A stretch of 64,000 nucleotides of DNA from Watersipora subatra (Eukaryota; Bryozoa; Gymnolaemata; Cheilostomatida; Watersiporidae), in contig NC_088708.1 in NCBI RefSeq assembly GCF_963576615.1, forward strand, positions 4,898,001 to 4,962,000. The letters are read 5' to 3'. How positions within the stretch are numbered: the stretch's first letter is position 1; each line of letters begins with the position of its first letter. This document shows, piece by piece, positions 27,482-40,600 of this stretch. The translations under genes were made by a program, and so were the position numbers. The notes below the pieces were generated by a model. It was not told where the DNA came from, made no database searches, and saw nothing but the letters and a program-made list of their open reading frames with translations.

Positions 27482-29717
27482 TTAGTTACTAGGATTACCT
27501 CTTCCACCTCTTTGCCCACCTGAGCTTGGCGGACCTCCTCGGCCACCTCCTCTGCCACCTCCTCGCCCTCTCCCACCAAAGCCACCTAAAACAGGCTCTT
27601 ATTTAATCCACAGGCAACAATTACATCTCTAGTTGCCTAGGCAAGCAGCAAGAACATCTAGTTTCAATATTTGTTTATAAAGTGCACGTTATCTCATCAG
27701 CCTATTAAAATGAAACATGTCAACACAAGGCATGTCAATCAATGATATTATATTGCTGTGGGATATCATATGCAGGAACCTCACCTCTACCGCCCCTTCC
27801 ACCTCTTCCTCTACCTCTGCCTTCTCCTCTTGGCCTCTGCACCTCCTCTTTCACCATATCAATTATCTCATCAGGAATTCGAAGATACTTTATTGTACTC
27901 CCTCGGATATAGCATTCCGGCATTTTCCAAAATTTATCACCATCCTATGCACAAGGACAAGTGGGCATTTTTTACACATCACTCTGCATATATGAACATA
28001 CTAGTCTTCACACTGAACACATGTACAGTGGAATTACTAATTACAAAAGACTCTACATACGAACTTTTCATGTTATGAAACGGCTTTTAGTAGAAATTTT
28101 GCTTTGACTTACGAAAAATGTTTTTAGATGCAAAAGGCCTTTCGTATTTTGACCCGTTTATCTGTTTCCAATTTTTGGCCCGTTTGCTTCTCATAGTTGC
28201 GACATGCAACGTGTCTCACCTAACTTCACCCGCTAGCGAAAGTTTGTAAACAAAACGTGTTGTTTTTGTTTGTAACACAATTTGGAGTTATCAATCACAC
28301 AGGGTAGAACAACTCATGTTTCCAGCAATTGAAGTTTTGCGTTTTCTGTATGACAGTTTTTCAATTCAAGCAGATGTGAATAATCTTTTTCACTTACGTT
28401 CTTAAAACATTTTGCACTGAGCAAAACAAAACCAAGACAACAACACAACACTGACCTCTGCCTTCCCAGCGATTTTCGCTTCAAGCAATTTTAGATTTTT
28501 TTATATTTCTGCATTTATACAAATCCTATGTCTGAGTTTTGTGGAATTTAGAACGAATTAGGGCATTAATATGGTAAAATGGGTTTCTACTTACAAAACA
28601 TCTTTCAGAAAGAATTACTGATACTTTTGTAAGTAGAGGTTTCACTGTACCCACTGTATATCATTCTATAGATATGCTCACAGGTGCATTACTCTATATG
28701 CATATTCCTACTGAACATCGCTCTGTACGCAGGTAACCACAAGTGCACAACTCTATATGTATGTACACACTCTATACACATGCCCACTGGTACATCACTT
28801 GATATGCACATATCTAATGTGTATATCAAGTGATGTACTAGTGGGCACATGCATACCAGCAATGCACATACCTAATTTGCATCACTGTATGCATGTACCA
28901 ACCGGAGCATCACTCTAATGTGCCTGTCATACAATCAAGATACATATCCCCACATAATGATAATACTCCAAACCCCACATAGAGATGACTTACCCTTGAG
29001 GTACATATGACCTCCCGCAGATTGATGTTCATATAGTTGTCACAGTTCACAAGGTGTCCATTGTATGTTTCCCCATTCTTTAACTCAACCAACTAAAATG
29101 TTTAAAAGGACAAACAAGACTTGACATGACTTAGCAAATGTGTAGACATAAATACTTAACTATTAGCAAAACTTACTAAACTGAATATACTAAAATTGTA
29201 GAAGAAAAGGGCAGAATTGCACTGGTCAAGTCTGTAGATGCATTCTTCTTGCAGTCAGTCGAGGGAAAAAAGACTGTCTATGATAGCATGTGTGTCAAGG
29301 GAATATTAAACATGTAGGATTTAAAGAATTAGAACAAGTGTGAATGAACCCTATGCTGACCAAAACCTATTCCAAGGATAGCTGCCAACAATTTCAAGTG
29401 TTCTAACCATACTCTTACCATAGGATGATTAACTGCAGTCCGGAGCAGTGATAGCGGCAGCTGAAAACAAAAAGAATTTCATGTTAGATGGGTTTTGTTT
29501 ATGTGAGAACTTTGGTGTTCACCAGGGGATTATGAAACAGAGCGGTCTGTTTTGAAATAGCTAAATGCTTTGAAATAGCTAAATGTTTTGAACATTTTTA
29601 TTCAACCAATTAGCTCTTTGCGCATAGTTGCTATTCAAATTAAATACAAGTACATGTATATCATTTTAGTCATCTACAATATTCAAATCGAAGAGATAAA
29701 TGTGGAATGCATACCAT
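27482..29717 (-). CDS. LSM4: U6 snRNA-associated Sm-like protein LSm4
   Basis: Subunit of the LSm2-8 ring on U6 snRNA (splicing) and the LSm1-7 ring (cytoplasmic mRNA decay). Exons in coding order: 29715-29717 (the start codon alone), 29419-29460, 28994-29092, 27785-27944, 27482-27585. The total is 408 nt, or 135 residues, against 139 in human. The protein begins [15 protein letters not shown]. It then has Sm1 ([31 protein letters not shown]), [10 protein letters not shown] and Sm2 ([17 protein letters not shown]), and ends in a long RGG-rich tail, as in LSm4 elsewhere. The tail is split between the last two exons. The 3-nt coding first exon is supported by a good donor (GTATGC) right after ATG and by exact joining to CTGCCG. 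A MITE and a 31-bp hairpin sit in the intron between 27945 and 28993. Confidence 0.96.
28024..28649. mobile_element. MITE with TA target duplication in LSM4 intron
   Basis: The left end, after TA, is CAGTGGAATTACTAATTACA; the right end reversed is CAGTGAAACCTCTACTTACA, also followed by TA. The ends are related to those of the 2566-4005 element (shared AAACCTCTA word), so a Tc1/mariner/pogo-type family is likely. No coding capacity was seen inside. Confidence 0.7.
28781..28847. repeat. 31-bp inverted repeat in LSM4 intron
   Basis: Arms at 28781-28811 and 28817-28847, beginning TGCCCACTGGTACATCACTT, with a 5-bp loop and only a few mismatches. It lies in a stretch where GCACAT-, TGTACA- and CATCACT-type words recur loosely (28660-28920). 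Confidence 0.9.
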
Positions 29718-29992
29718 TTTGCTGCTCAGTTATTTTGCTATAGTATCCTTCGAGAAAACGAAACCTAAAAAATATAAGAGCAGGCATGCGTGACTTGCAT
29801 ATTGCGGTTGCTCCTCTGAACAAACAATACTACATGTAGAAGTTACAACAGGCTTGGCTGTAGGCCAGTTGTACAACCAGTATAGGACAACTCCTTGTAT
29901 TGACCAACAGCTGCTAGTTTCAGTCTGTTACATAATTTTGTCAAAATGACAGAATAATATTGGAACACGAGAAAAGACAATAACATAAATAA

Positions 29993-30366
29993 TTGTTAGT
30001 GATCAATTGTTAGTCTATGTCTATTGTTAGTGATCAACCGCTAACCTTTGTGTATTGTTAGTGATCAATCGTCAGCCTTTGTCTATTGTTAGTGCTCAAT
30101 CGTTAGTCTTTGTCTATTGTTAGTGATCAATCGCTAACCCTTGTGTATTGTTAGTGATCAATCGTTAGTCTTTGTTTATTGTTAGTGCTCAATCGTTAGC
30201 CTTTGTCTATTGTTAGTGCTCAATCGTTAGCCTTTGTCTATAGTTAGTGATCATTCGTTAGCCTTTGTCTATTGTTAGTGATCAATCGTTAGGCTTTGTC
30301 TATTGTTAGTGATCAATCGTTAGCCTTTGTCTATTGTTAGTGATTAATCGTTAGCCTTTGTTTATT
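29993..30366. repeat. 31-bp minisatellite of about 12 copies
   Basis: Copies of a 31-bp unit containing TTGTTAGTGATCAATCGTTA followed by GCCTTTGTCTA, some 280 bp upstream of the LSM4 start codon. Variants (ATCAATC/CTCAATC, GCC/GTC) alternate along the array. Confidence 0.95.
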
Positions 30367-32009
30367 GAAGGTTGGTTTGACTGAGTTGCTGATGACATTG
30401 ATTAGAAAAAATGCTCTGCGTAGAAGGTTAACAAATTTTCACTAATATTACCTAAATTTCACACAATATTATGCATAATACAATGTGCCTATTTAAAAAA
30501 AGAAAAAATTTCCGCTGGTAAAAAGCATGAAATTGGTAAACCACTGAACCATCACTAAATATGTGCATGATTCCTATCACTACGTCCCTAGGGGCTGAAC
30601 ATGCATTTTTTCGATTTTAAACATTAACAAGATGCACAGGAGATGAAAAATGATCAATAAAAGGAATAAGAAAATCAGTTTTATGCGGTAGCTGTTTATC
30701 CAACTTGCAAATAACTGCATGGTCTAGAGAAAGACTTAATCGAAATATAATTAGATAAGAAAACACACGCTAATTTGCAAATAGAGAGTAGGCTTCTAAT
30801 GGCGTACGCCATTACGTTGCGTCAGCATTGTCCAGCTACGCTATTCTAATAATAGCTATAGCTGGAGGGACACACATACACACACATACTTTGAGAAATA
30901 TATATATAGAAACGTGCTATATCAAGCTCCAGTATCTTGCTTATGCTTAACGCATAATAATATGGATTAAAATTTTGCTAAACTTGTATTATTATAACGT
31001 GGCTTATAATATTTATATACGTTTTCACTTCCCATATTGACTCCTTGCATTTACAGTAATCAAATGTCTGTTTGCATCTACTTGTACATGTATGTTTGAA
31101 AGCAGCAAATACAATTTTACTATACATATAATATAATATATAATGTAAGCGTTTAAATAAAGGCAAAACCAATCAAATCTGCAGTCTTATTGATTATAGA
31201 CGTGAGTGTCATTCACTGTTTTAGGCTCAGTTGGAGTGCGGTAATAGTCTGAAATAGTTGTAGTTAAAATATGCCCACCAGACATAGTCATGGCCACTTC
31301 ATTTATTTGTTGGTATATAATACAACATATGTACTAGCACACGAAACCATACCTTGTACATTTACTACTTCGAATCCCACAAAACTGATTTTAGTATACG
31401 ATTATTGTTTATTTCATGCTGGTTTCTTCAACAGTATTCATAAAATTATATTAACATTTTGGTTTTTGCATTTGGCCTTGTCCATAAAATATGAGTTTAG
31501 CTGATATTTTTCGCATGCCTGTTATACACATATTCAAGCGTGCATGTTTAAATTTCACAATATTTGGATCTCAAACTGTAAGTTTGAGTAAGTTTTTTTC
31601 CTCTAGCAGTGACGCAAAGTTGATTTTCTGTCAAACTTTCGTGATTCTACAGCAGCTTTTTAACAAAATCTAACTCATGTTAAACTTTTAAAATCTCTGT
31701 TTAGGTAATATTGAGGTTTAGTAAAATCAGGACAGAAAAGCATAACTGCACAGAAAAATTATGTATCTGATCTACATTGATTATATTCTATCTGATCTAT
31801 ATTGATTATATATCCAAATTGATCTATATAAAAGAAATATGTTTGTCAAGTTTTAATGAAGGAATATTTAATCTTGTCAGGTCATAAATATGTATGGCGT
31901 GACACCCTTAGTTTAATTAGTTGATTGATTTAATTCAGTTAGGAATTTGAATTATGGGATGATGTTTTTTGTCATAATTGGTGATGGGATTATCTTGAGG
32001 ATTCTAACA
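30367..32009. other. intergenic, no gene seen
   Basis: AT-rich. Contains CACACATACA and TATATA runs near 30870-30910 and nothing recognisable as an exon. Confidence 0.5.
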
Positions 32010-32950
32010 TAGTTCAACTGTGAGAAGCAAAATGTTTAGTAGATTTTGTCGCCATAAATACAAGGAACTAACGCTATCACAGACAGCTTTTATAGTGAAT
32101 TTGCGCTTTACCTACACAGTGAGTTTCACTTATGAACCAACATGGGCAAAACTAATTTTGAGAGAGTTAGAAATCACATTACAAAATTGCTGTGTTTATA
32201 CACCACAAGGTGTAAATAGTATCTGGGTATTATTTGGCCATCTTGACCATGGGAAAGTCTCCGCATTCAAATTCATGAGCGTTATATTTTAGAGTTGTGT
32301 CATCAAAGAGTAGTGTCCCGTAGGAGAGGCAGTAGAAGTTTTTTGAATGGGAGCGTCCAGCAGTTCAAAAATTGCCACCTGTTTTTAAACATAACTTGGT
32401 TTGGAAGAGTTTGAATTTATGTTAAAGTGGAACTTCTTTTCCATTGATCACTGAAAGGGACTTGTAGGTAGGCTATAAGAGAGCTTGAAGAAGACGGCAA
32501 GACGAAAGGTCCTTGGTGGAGCTATTGTAAAAGATGCAGATTGATTCAATGCTCAATGTTCATCATCAGAGGCATTTATTGTTTTCATCAATCCTGAGGA
32601 AATTCGTAAAAATAAAGCCTTTCTAAGATGGAATGACGTCTTAGGGGTAAAAGAAACTCAAAAAATTCATTGTGTCCAACATGGTGCCTATCAAAAAGAA
32701 CCATGTGTTAGCTGTGTCGGTGGTTCTGAGGACAAAACTATTCATCAAATATGAAAAAGTCCCAGCTGTGGTTCAAATTAAATCAAACTGAGTGTGGCAA
32801 TCATTTTGTAGTCAAATACCAAGCAAAGCATGGACATAACCGTCACGATGTGGCCATCATAAAAGCTTGTGATAAAAAAATTAGGGAGTTTGAAGTACAG
32901 TTTCTAAAGAGTTTGGGGGCCTACGGTTTAAAATTTGCTATATAGGAAAA
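32010..32950 (+). other. coding-like remnant, family not recognised
   Basis: Several short plus-strand frames read like real protein, for example AFIVFINPEEIRKNKAFLRW (near 32565-32625) and FVVKYQAKHGHNRHDVAIIK (near 32805-32865). They do not form one open frame and have no splice sites that join them obviously. The most likely explanation is an old mobile-element or retrocopy remnant. I do not recognise the family. Confidence 0.35.
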
Positions 32951-33680
32951 CGACCAGTCCTTGGTAGAGAAGGAACAAATACTCACTATCCTCACATGCC
33001 CATTTTAAAACAACGAATAACAGTATGTTTGCTGGGTTAGATACAACTGCTATATCTAGATGTGAGTGATTGAGTTGTTCAGATCTTTTGCAGTTATTTG
33101 CATTCTTGAATAGATATTTAGCTGAACAGCTTGCTATCGTGTATTTCTGTTTGAAGTCTTTACTAGTGTCATGTACTTACGCTTGTTGTTATGTGTAATG
33201 CTTAATTTTATAAACTATTATTGTGCTATATTATTATATGTAAATATGGAAAATTATGCTAAATTAAAATTTTAATCAAGAGCTAATCTTTTTATAAATT
33301 TCAACAGAAATAAGTGGGTAATAACCATATGAAAATCACAGCATTACGTCATACACAATTTGCTGGTCACGTCATACACACACCCTCAACCATGTAAACA
33401 TGTTATTCTTTCAATAAGCCCTATAGTTGTTTCATAAAAGGCATTTTTAACACCTTGGCTATCTCACGTGTTAAAGTCTAATGGGTAGTACCAGTCACTT
33501 TACAGAATTTACCAAAAAATTTACACATGAAAAATAGGTCCACAAAAGCCAGTCATTTTGTGATGTCACATCAAACATGCTCTAAATGGGCCTTCACAAC
33601 CTCAAGATTTGGTTAAATTCACCAAAAGTAGCATCCTCTAGTTCAGAAGTTCAGAGTGCTCAACATAGGATGGAGCAGTA

Positions 33681-33864
33681 TAAATTGGAAAATTAAATAG
33701 TTCACTTATCTTTCAGCTACTGTCAGCTTCCTGCTATTGCATTCTTCAGGCTGTAGACTTCAACTCTGAAGTCTACAGGAGTTGAAGTCTACAGCCTAAA
33801 AAATGCACTAGCAGGAAACTGACAGTAGCTGAAAGATAAGTGAACTATTTAATTTTTCAATTTA
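33681..33864. mobile_element. 184-bp foldback element
   Basis: Near-perfect inverted repeat over its whole length: arms of about 85 bp run from AAATTGGAAAATTAAATAG to its complement, enclosing a 12-base loop around 33772. The phrase GTAGACTTCAACTC and its complement sit next to the loop. A (TA)n run follows directly. It looks like a foldback element or very short MITE, young enough to keep its arms matched. Confidence 0.88.
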
Positions 33865-35239
33865 TATATATATATATATAAATAGCATACTATTGCACTA
33901 ATTCCTAGTTTGCAGATATTGATGATGTAAGAAATTACCAATCGGAATAACTGAATCAATCCAATTACACACTGCCATATGGTTTCATTAGCTAACTGTC
34001 CAGCTATGTGATAAATAAAATATTTAGTATGAGTATGTGCATTTTCAGAAATAACAAAATGTCAAGCTCGAATCTGATTGTTCAGAAAATTATCTAAGCT
34101 AAAAATAATTTTAACCGACATTAATGGCATGATGTCCTTCTTAGATATTTGAGCTCCTTAAAAATAATTGCTGATTGGCCCTATATAGAAAAAATATGCT
34201 TGTTCTCTTTCATGTCTTTACAAGAGAATGCAAAAATCAACTATACAATTGTTCTTAACTCATCCTAAGTCTGTACTTTTTAAATACTGGTAAACAGGCT
34301 ATTGCAATAAAAGTTAAAAATATTGGCAACGCTATAATGGCTTCCCAATAATTTCATGAATTTCAAAGCCGATAAGTCTAAAAATAACATTCTTTCAATG
34401 AATGTATGAACTGTCAACCCTTTTTCCAAGGTTTTTAAAACATTGCAGTTTTGTGAATAAATACATATGTACACAATTATTTTTCACATAGTTTGATTTT
34501 TTTAACTCATAAATCAAACACAACAAAGAAAACAACAAGCATCAGCAAATAGATATGGAAGGTGGAGTGTTAAAACTGGTACAAGGTCATCTTTAGTAAT
34601 GAGCCATCAACAGCAGAGGAGTGTCATGGTGGTAACAACTATTTAACTAATAAAGGAGTAGGTAAAAAACACCAGCCAGAAAGCCTTGCACAGATGACAA
34701 AACACCCGGCTAGTGTTACAATATGGTCATTCATGTCATCAAAGGGAGTTGGGCATATTCAGATCGTTGAAAAGACTGAACGCATGTGTTTACAAAATAA
34801 AATCTGGCAAGAGATTTTAAGATCAGTTGAGGACATGTTTGGGAATGAGCATCTATTAAGATAACATTTCTTGCCACAAATCAAAAGTAGGTAACTGACA
34901 GATGGAAGAGAACACAGAATGAGAACACAGAACACAACACTCAACTGGTCAACGTAATCTCTAGATCTCAATTCAAATGAAAATCTCTAGAAGTGACTAA
35001 AGAACATTTTCAAAAAGAAAGGCCCTTTTTCTTACAAAAACGCTAACACAAACATCTTGTGGAGCTGGTTTCACGTAATCAAGTAAATTAGCTGCTATAG
35101 CTGTTCAAAAGCATGTCCCAATAATGCCAATTATTCATTCAGGTTAGGAAATTACAAACAATATATTAATGACTATTTGTAATGTAAAACCCCAACAACC
35201 CAGCAACAACGAACCTACACACATCCAGATAAGCATCAT
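33865..35239. other. intergenic, no gene seen
   Basis: AT-rich stretch with no recognised exon. The short frames have no protein-like character. The last part may belong to the LINE fragment that follows. Confidence 0.45.
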
Positions 35240-36080
35240 AACAACATTCTTCACGAGATGTTTAATAGTAACACAAGTAAGGATATAGAAGCGTAACCTG
35301 TGAAAATGAGGTAAGAGTTGAGCGAGGAAGAAATTAGAAAGGCTATCGAGGGCCTAAAGAACAACAAAAGTCCAGGATTAAATAAGTTACGGCAGACCAT
35401 ATAAATTATGGTCCAAAAATAGTTCATGAGAAGATGGCACAACTTCTCAATCACATTGCTGAAACAGAAGAATATCCTACAGAAATCAAGGTATGGCTTC
35501 TCATACCACTCCAGAAGCCAGAGGAAAAGAAAGTACCTCCATAAAACCTGAGACTAGTTATCCTTCTATCAATACTTAGAAAGGTTCTAGCAATCTATTT
35601 GATCAAAAGAATAGGAGAAAATATTAACCAAAAATTCCTCTTGACACAGACAGCATACTGACACTGAAGAGGAACCACTGAACACCTATTAGCCGTAAAA
35701 CTGTTTGCAGAGAAAGCAGTGACCACCATGAAATATAATACTCGTCTTCTGATGATGGACATGGGCAAACCTTTTTGACAGACCAGAGGAGAATGAATAC
35801 AATCATTAGAGATCTCAAGAGAATCTTTACCCCAAATGAGCTCCATTTAGTAAAGGTTTTGATTTAGTATGCTAGATTAGCAGTGACGCTCAATGATTCG
35901 ACAGGAGGAGAGTTCAAGGCAAACATAGAGGCACCGCAAGAATTTGCCTATCACCCATACTGTTCACCCTATATTTGACATGAGCAATGGAGTAAAGGAT
36001 TAGACCAGGATACGAAAATGAAAATCAACAAATACCACCACAAATCGGAGATCACTGGTATGCAAAGTGAGATAAAACAA
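35240..36080 (+). mobile_element. decayed LINE fragment (reverse transcriptase)
   Basis: A reverse transcriptase region readable in pieces: LSEEEIRKAIEGLKNNKSPG (about 35315), GPKIVHEKMAQLLNHIAETE, EYPTEIKVWLLIPLQKPEEK, LRLVILLSILRKVLA, and a motif B remnant CLSPILFTLYLT (about 35945). The frame is interrupted by many stops and shifts. Its wording differs from both the 20-24 kb LINEs and the 37-kb fragment, so it is a third LINE lineage; the clade is not assigned. Confidence 0.8.
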
Positions 36081-36679
36081 GCTGCCTACCACCGCACTTA
36101 GAAGATAATAATTACTCCAAAATTGAGAAGACTGGCACACTTATTCCGCTTATTATGCAGATGACAGTTGGTTACAGTTGGCTTGGCATTAGCTGTAGCC
36201 ATAAAATAGAGAAAACAAAGAATGAAAGAAATAGTATAGGGGAGTGTTGTGTTTTAGTAAATTCTCTGGGCAAGACTTGAGGAACGGAAGTAGTGAGACT
36301 AAGACAAGTTGAGCATTGTTTTGTATTTATTGCCACATCAATAGTGCAATTTTTGCTAGCTTTTACAAATGCTATTAGTCGCAACAGAAAATATCAGTTG
36401 AATAATATTCTCCAACTGTTTGGAGCGTATGGTCAAATCCGTATTGACTAAATTAGATAATCATCAGCTGATCTAGAGAACGAAACGCAATACACAAAGT
36501 CACCGAGGTCACCAAAACCTTGCTTAACAATAAAGCCAGTTAAATTTGTAATTCATTCTGTAGGTTTTGCACCAATTGTGACCAGTTCAGTTTAAAATTA
36601 TCCTTAAAAGATCTTCCAAAGAGGTAAAAATTACAGTGGACACTAATTTAATTCTAAATATTTACTGAATCTCAGTATT

Positions 36680-37600
36680 CAGTTCCCGTACAGCACAAGG
36701 CCAGAAAGAGTATTTAAGTGTGTTTTAATTAAAGATAGGTAGTGGTGGCCAAAACAAGTAGAGAATGCAGGAGGCTTAGCCTCCTCTGGCAAACTACTGT
36801 CTCTAACCCTAACTCCTACAGCTATGTCAATATCACTACCCAGAATTTTACTAAAAACATTATTACAAGGTTTAACTTGTCTCTTTTTCAAGTATTCAAA
36901 AAAACTGATTTCTCGTAGTTCAGTAAAACTAACTGTCTTTTAGTCTATATATAAATATCAGTGCAACATTTTTAGTTCGCACAAGTAAAACAATATCCCT
37001 TTTTAGGTAAGGGTCCCAAAACGTGCAGCCATGCTCATGACCAGGTCTAATCAGTGAATTATAAGCTATCATTTTTGTTTTTTGGTCAGCATTTTTGAAA
37101 ACTCTCTTAAGCAGGCCAATTAATTGCTTTGGATTCAATTTTACAAATATGTCTATTGAATTTCAGCTCACTCTGCAGCTCTACCACAAAGTAAGTATTA
37201 GAAGTCACACTTTGAAGACATTGATGGCATAACTTATTAGAATTACAGAATTATTAGAACTTACAGAATTATTTGTATCAGTCAACAAAGGTGACTTGCC
37301 AACAGAAAGATGATAACACTTTTGCGGATTAAATTTCATCTGCCAAAGTTTGGCCCAAGATTCAAGAGAGTATAAATCTTGTTGCAGCATAATAGTTTTA
37401 TCTTGACTAGTATATACATGTACTTGAACATCATCAGTAAAAGTCTACACTAGAAATTAATGATATCTGGCAAGTCATTGATAAAAAGTAAAAACAACAA
37501 CGGACCAAGAACTGTGCCTTGAGGAACTCCAGAGATGACAAACGCAACATCCGACAACATGCCTCTAATCTCAACTACCTGTTACTTTATACCAGTTACT
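36680..37600 (-). mobile_element. decayed LINE fragment (CR1/Jockey-like reverse transcriptase)
   Basis: On the minus strand, starting near 37570: VISGVPQGTVLGPLLFLLFI followed by NDLP (motif B), then TDDVQVYMYTSQDK (motif C region), LYSLESWAKLWQMKFNPQKC, and further down LLKRVFKNADQKTKMIAYNS and LIRPGHEHGCTFWDPYLKRD. This is the C-terminal half of a Jockey/CR1-type reverse transcriptase and its thumb region, with several stops and shifts. Confidence 0.82.
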
Positions 37601-40600
37601 TTTTACTAATACTATACACTTATACTCACACAACGTCTATTTGTCACTATTGATATTAAACATTTTTAAAGATAAATTACCAATGAACAAATTATGCTGG
37701 ATGACACAATAGTTCTCCGATGTTTTTATCGTTTTTTCCAAATATCCTTCAATGGGCCAAGCTTAATTTAGAAAAGGCAGTAATATTTCTATTTGATAGT
37801 TAAGTTCTAGCGGTGTCAGCGTTTTTTTACAGTGAATGCCACCATTAGTTGTAACAAAAAGAAGAAAATGTTTTAACTTCGAACAGCGCGGTGGTGCTCC
37901 GCTGAAATTGCGAATACTAAGCAAAAAACTTTAGTCGCCATAATTATTAAGCATACGCATTTACGCAGACACTATAACTACAGGCTAGTTCATGGTTCCA
38001 TTACCACCAGAACGCGATGCTAGTTGCGTTATCAGGCGTCGCAAACTGGGAGTAGCCAGGGTAGCCATAAAAATGCAGAGACAGTAGACCACTTCTATAT
38101 TGTTGTTTTTAACGTTATTGTCTATCATCGACGGCCAATACAAGTTTTATGTTATTGTTTTACTGCACCTATTGGTTTATCCGAATTAGGAATATAGAGG
38201 AAGCCAGTAGTCTTTTTACACCTTACTGAAAAGATGATTAAAAATTTACAGGCGCCAGCAAATCTCCGGCCTTTTCCAAAAATTTTTAATTCATGCGTGT
38301 ATATCTCAATAAATTGAATGTTTTGATTAGCTTCGGGAATGGCTTTTTTTGATGGTAGCAACAAGCAGTTCATCAATAATTCAATTTGTATATATATATA
38401 TAATCATTACCTAATCCGCCTGATAGAAACATGATATTACAGATCTTGCAACAATTTTTGCTCAAAGAAAATTAATGGACTTTGTTGACACCCGGAACTG
38501 ATAATCAGGAGTGATAATTTTCAAAATGCTCGTTGGATGTGTGATAAGTATGTTTCTTTTTTTAGAGTGTTAACTTGTGTAGTCAGCCTTATTTTTTCTA
38601 TATTAAACATTTGTATATGACAAAAACCCGGAGCAAAGCTGTTTTGCAAAACGAGTCTGAATTGCGTTCCCTTCCTTAGACTGAAATTTACTATGTTCGC
38701 TAAATGCTGTCCACTGTGTTGAACATGTAGAAAAAATCATCTGACTTGTTTTAACTTCACTAAACATTGACTTACTGTATGTGTTGTCTATGCTGTCTTT
38801 CTCTTCATGTGAATAAGTGACAACTAGCTCAATTTGTGTGACTTTAAAGGGCTGTGGAGGTAACGAACAAATTTTTATAAGTCAAGTGTAGTATGGGTAT
38901 ATAAGGCACCACAGTAGTAGTTGCAAAATGCCGATGCAATAAAATAGCCAGAGTTATCTTTTCTTACCAGTACCCAACTCAGATATATGTATCAGTCTTG
39001 TCCTATGTTGCCAATAGCAACCTGTTTTATCTTCCCTTCCCTTGGTAAAAGCCCACTTCAAAGTGCACAACAGTGTAGTGCTACGAGTAGCAGCAGGCTA
39101 GCCAATGGCTGTATAATTTCCTTCTCCCTAAAAGTGTTTAAAAAACTCTAAAACACTAAAAAACAGGTCTCAAGAAATGAAAAAAAATGTTATTATTCAG
39201 TCTGCATATCTTTATAATACACTGCTTGTGTAGTGAAACTCACCTCGTTCACCCAACTCGAACAGTCAGCTGAATAATTTAACTATTTATCATCTAACGA
39301 TGTAAGCCTCATATTTTGCACATGTCCAGTAAGATTATAGTTGAAACTGTCTGGCTAAATTGGCTGGCAGAACACCAAGACTTACTCAATCCTATTAACT
39401 GGAAATATTCGTCTATGCACCTCGAATAGTAGGATTCGATTTCTAGCTAAGCATTGAGAAGTAGAATGTTGCCATAAAATGCATCTGGTTAATCGTTGAC
39501 GTCATCTAAGGTACATGTAATATGGATATTTTTTTCACAGCATTTTAGGTGTCAGATTTGCATAAGCAGACTCTTAGGAGATACAGATATGGCAATGCAC
39601 TAAAGGCCACTGAAAACAAAACAAGAGTCTGGTCTCAAATAGAAAAATTTTATCCTGCCTACGCTAGCTTTTGTAGTGTAAGATGCTGATGTTCAAATGG
39701 CAACCACACTCTGTGTGACATAGGCATATTCTCTTTGGTAGAGGCTAGGCACTGGAGGGCTTAGCACCCAGTAATTGGTTTAGCTTGATCTATGACTTGC
39801 GACTTCCTAAACCGCTTCGATTTGCTCTTTTGCTTTCATTTCATGCAAATGGTTTAGTATAAAACATCATCCTTCAACATCACATATTTTTTGATATCAT
39901 CTGGTTCTTCAAGGCATGAGCAAATGCAGTTTTGCGTTTATTCCTGACAGGTATTTTTTAATTTTAGCTTATTCTTTTTGCAAAAAAAAGTAAAATTGAC
40001 AACAATATCGAAGGTGGACATACAAATCAACATGCATCTTCAAAAATAGAGCTCTGCAGTAAAATAGCACAGTCAGCTCAAGAAGTTTTGCCTCATTGGT
40101 ATATAGACAGGCAGGGATGCTCAGAGAAAATCTAAAAACATTTCATTCCAAAACTAGAAAAGCTATGAACGAAATTCTGAATCAGAAGCTTAGAGATATA
40201 TTTAATGGATTAAAAACTATTGATTATTGAACATTGTAATTGATCTGTCAGTCAGAGGAAAAAAGTCAGTTTCACACAACTACAAGCGAGCACAACAATT
40301 CTTGCTCTTTTAGTGAGCAAAAACAGTGATTATAACTCTTTGTTAGAACCATTTCTAGTTGGATGATATTGGATACCTCTATGTTTCAAAACATTCATAA
40401 TGCACTGCAAACAGCTCTTTTTTGTACTGATGCTAAAGAATATATATCTTTTGTACTCATTTTGGAATCCACTATATGGAATTTTTATTTTAAATTGGGA
40501 AACAGACAACTTTGTTATTTGTCCTCCCAATTTTTTTCAGTTTCAATTTTTTTTCCATTTATGCACGTTCAACGCAATTAATAAATTATGTTAAACGTGT

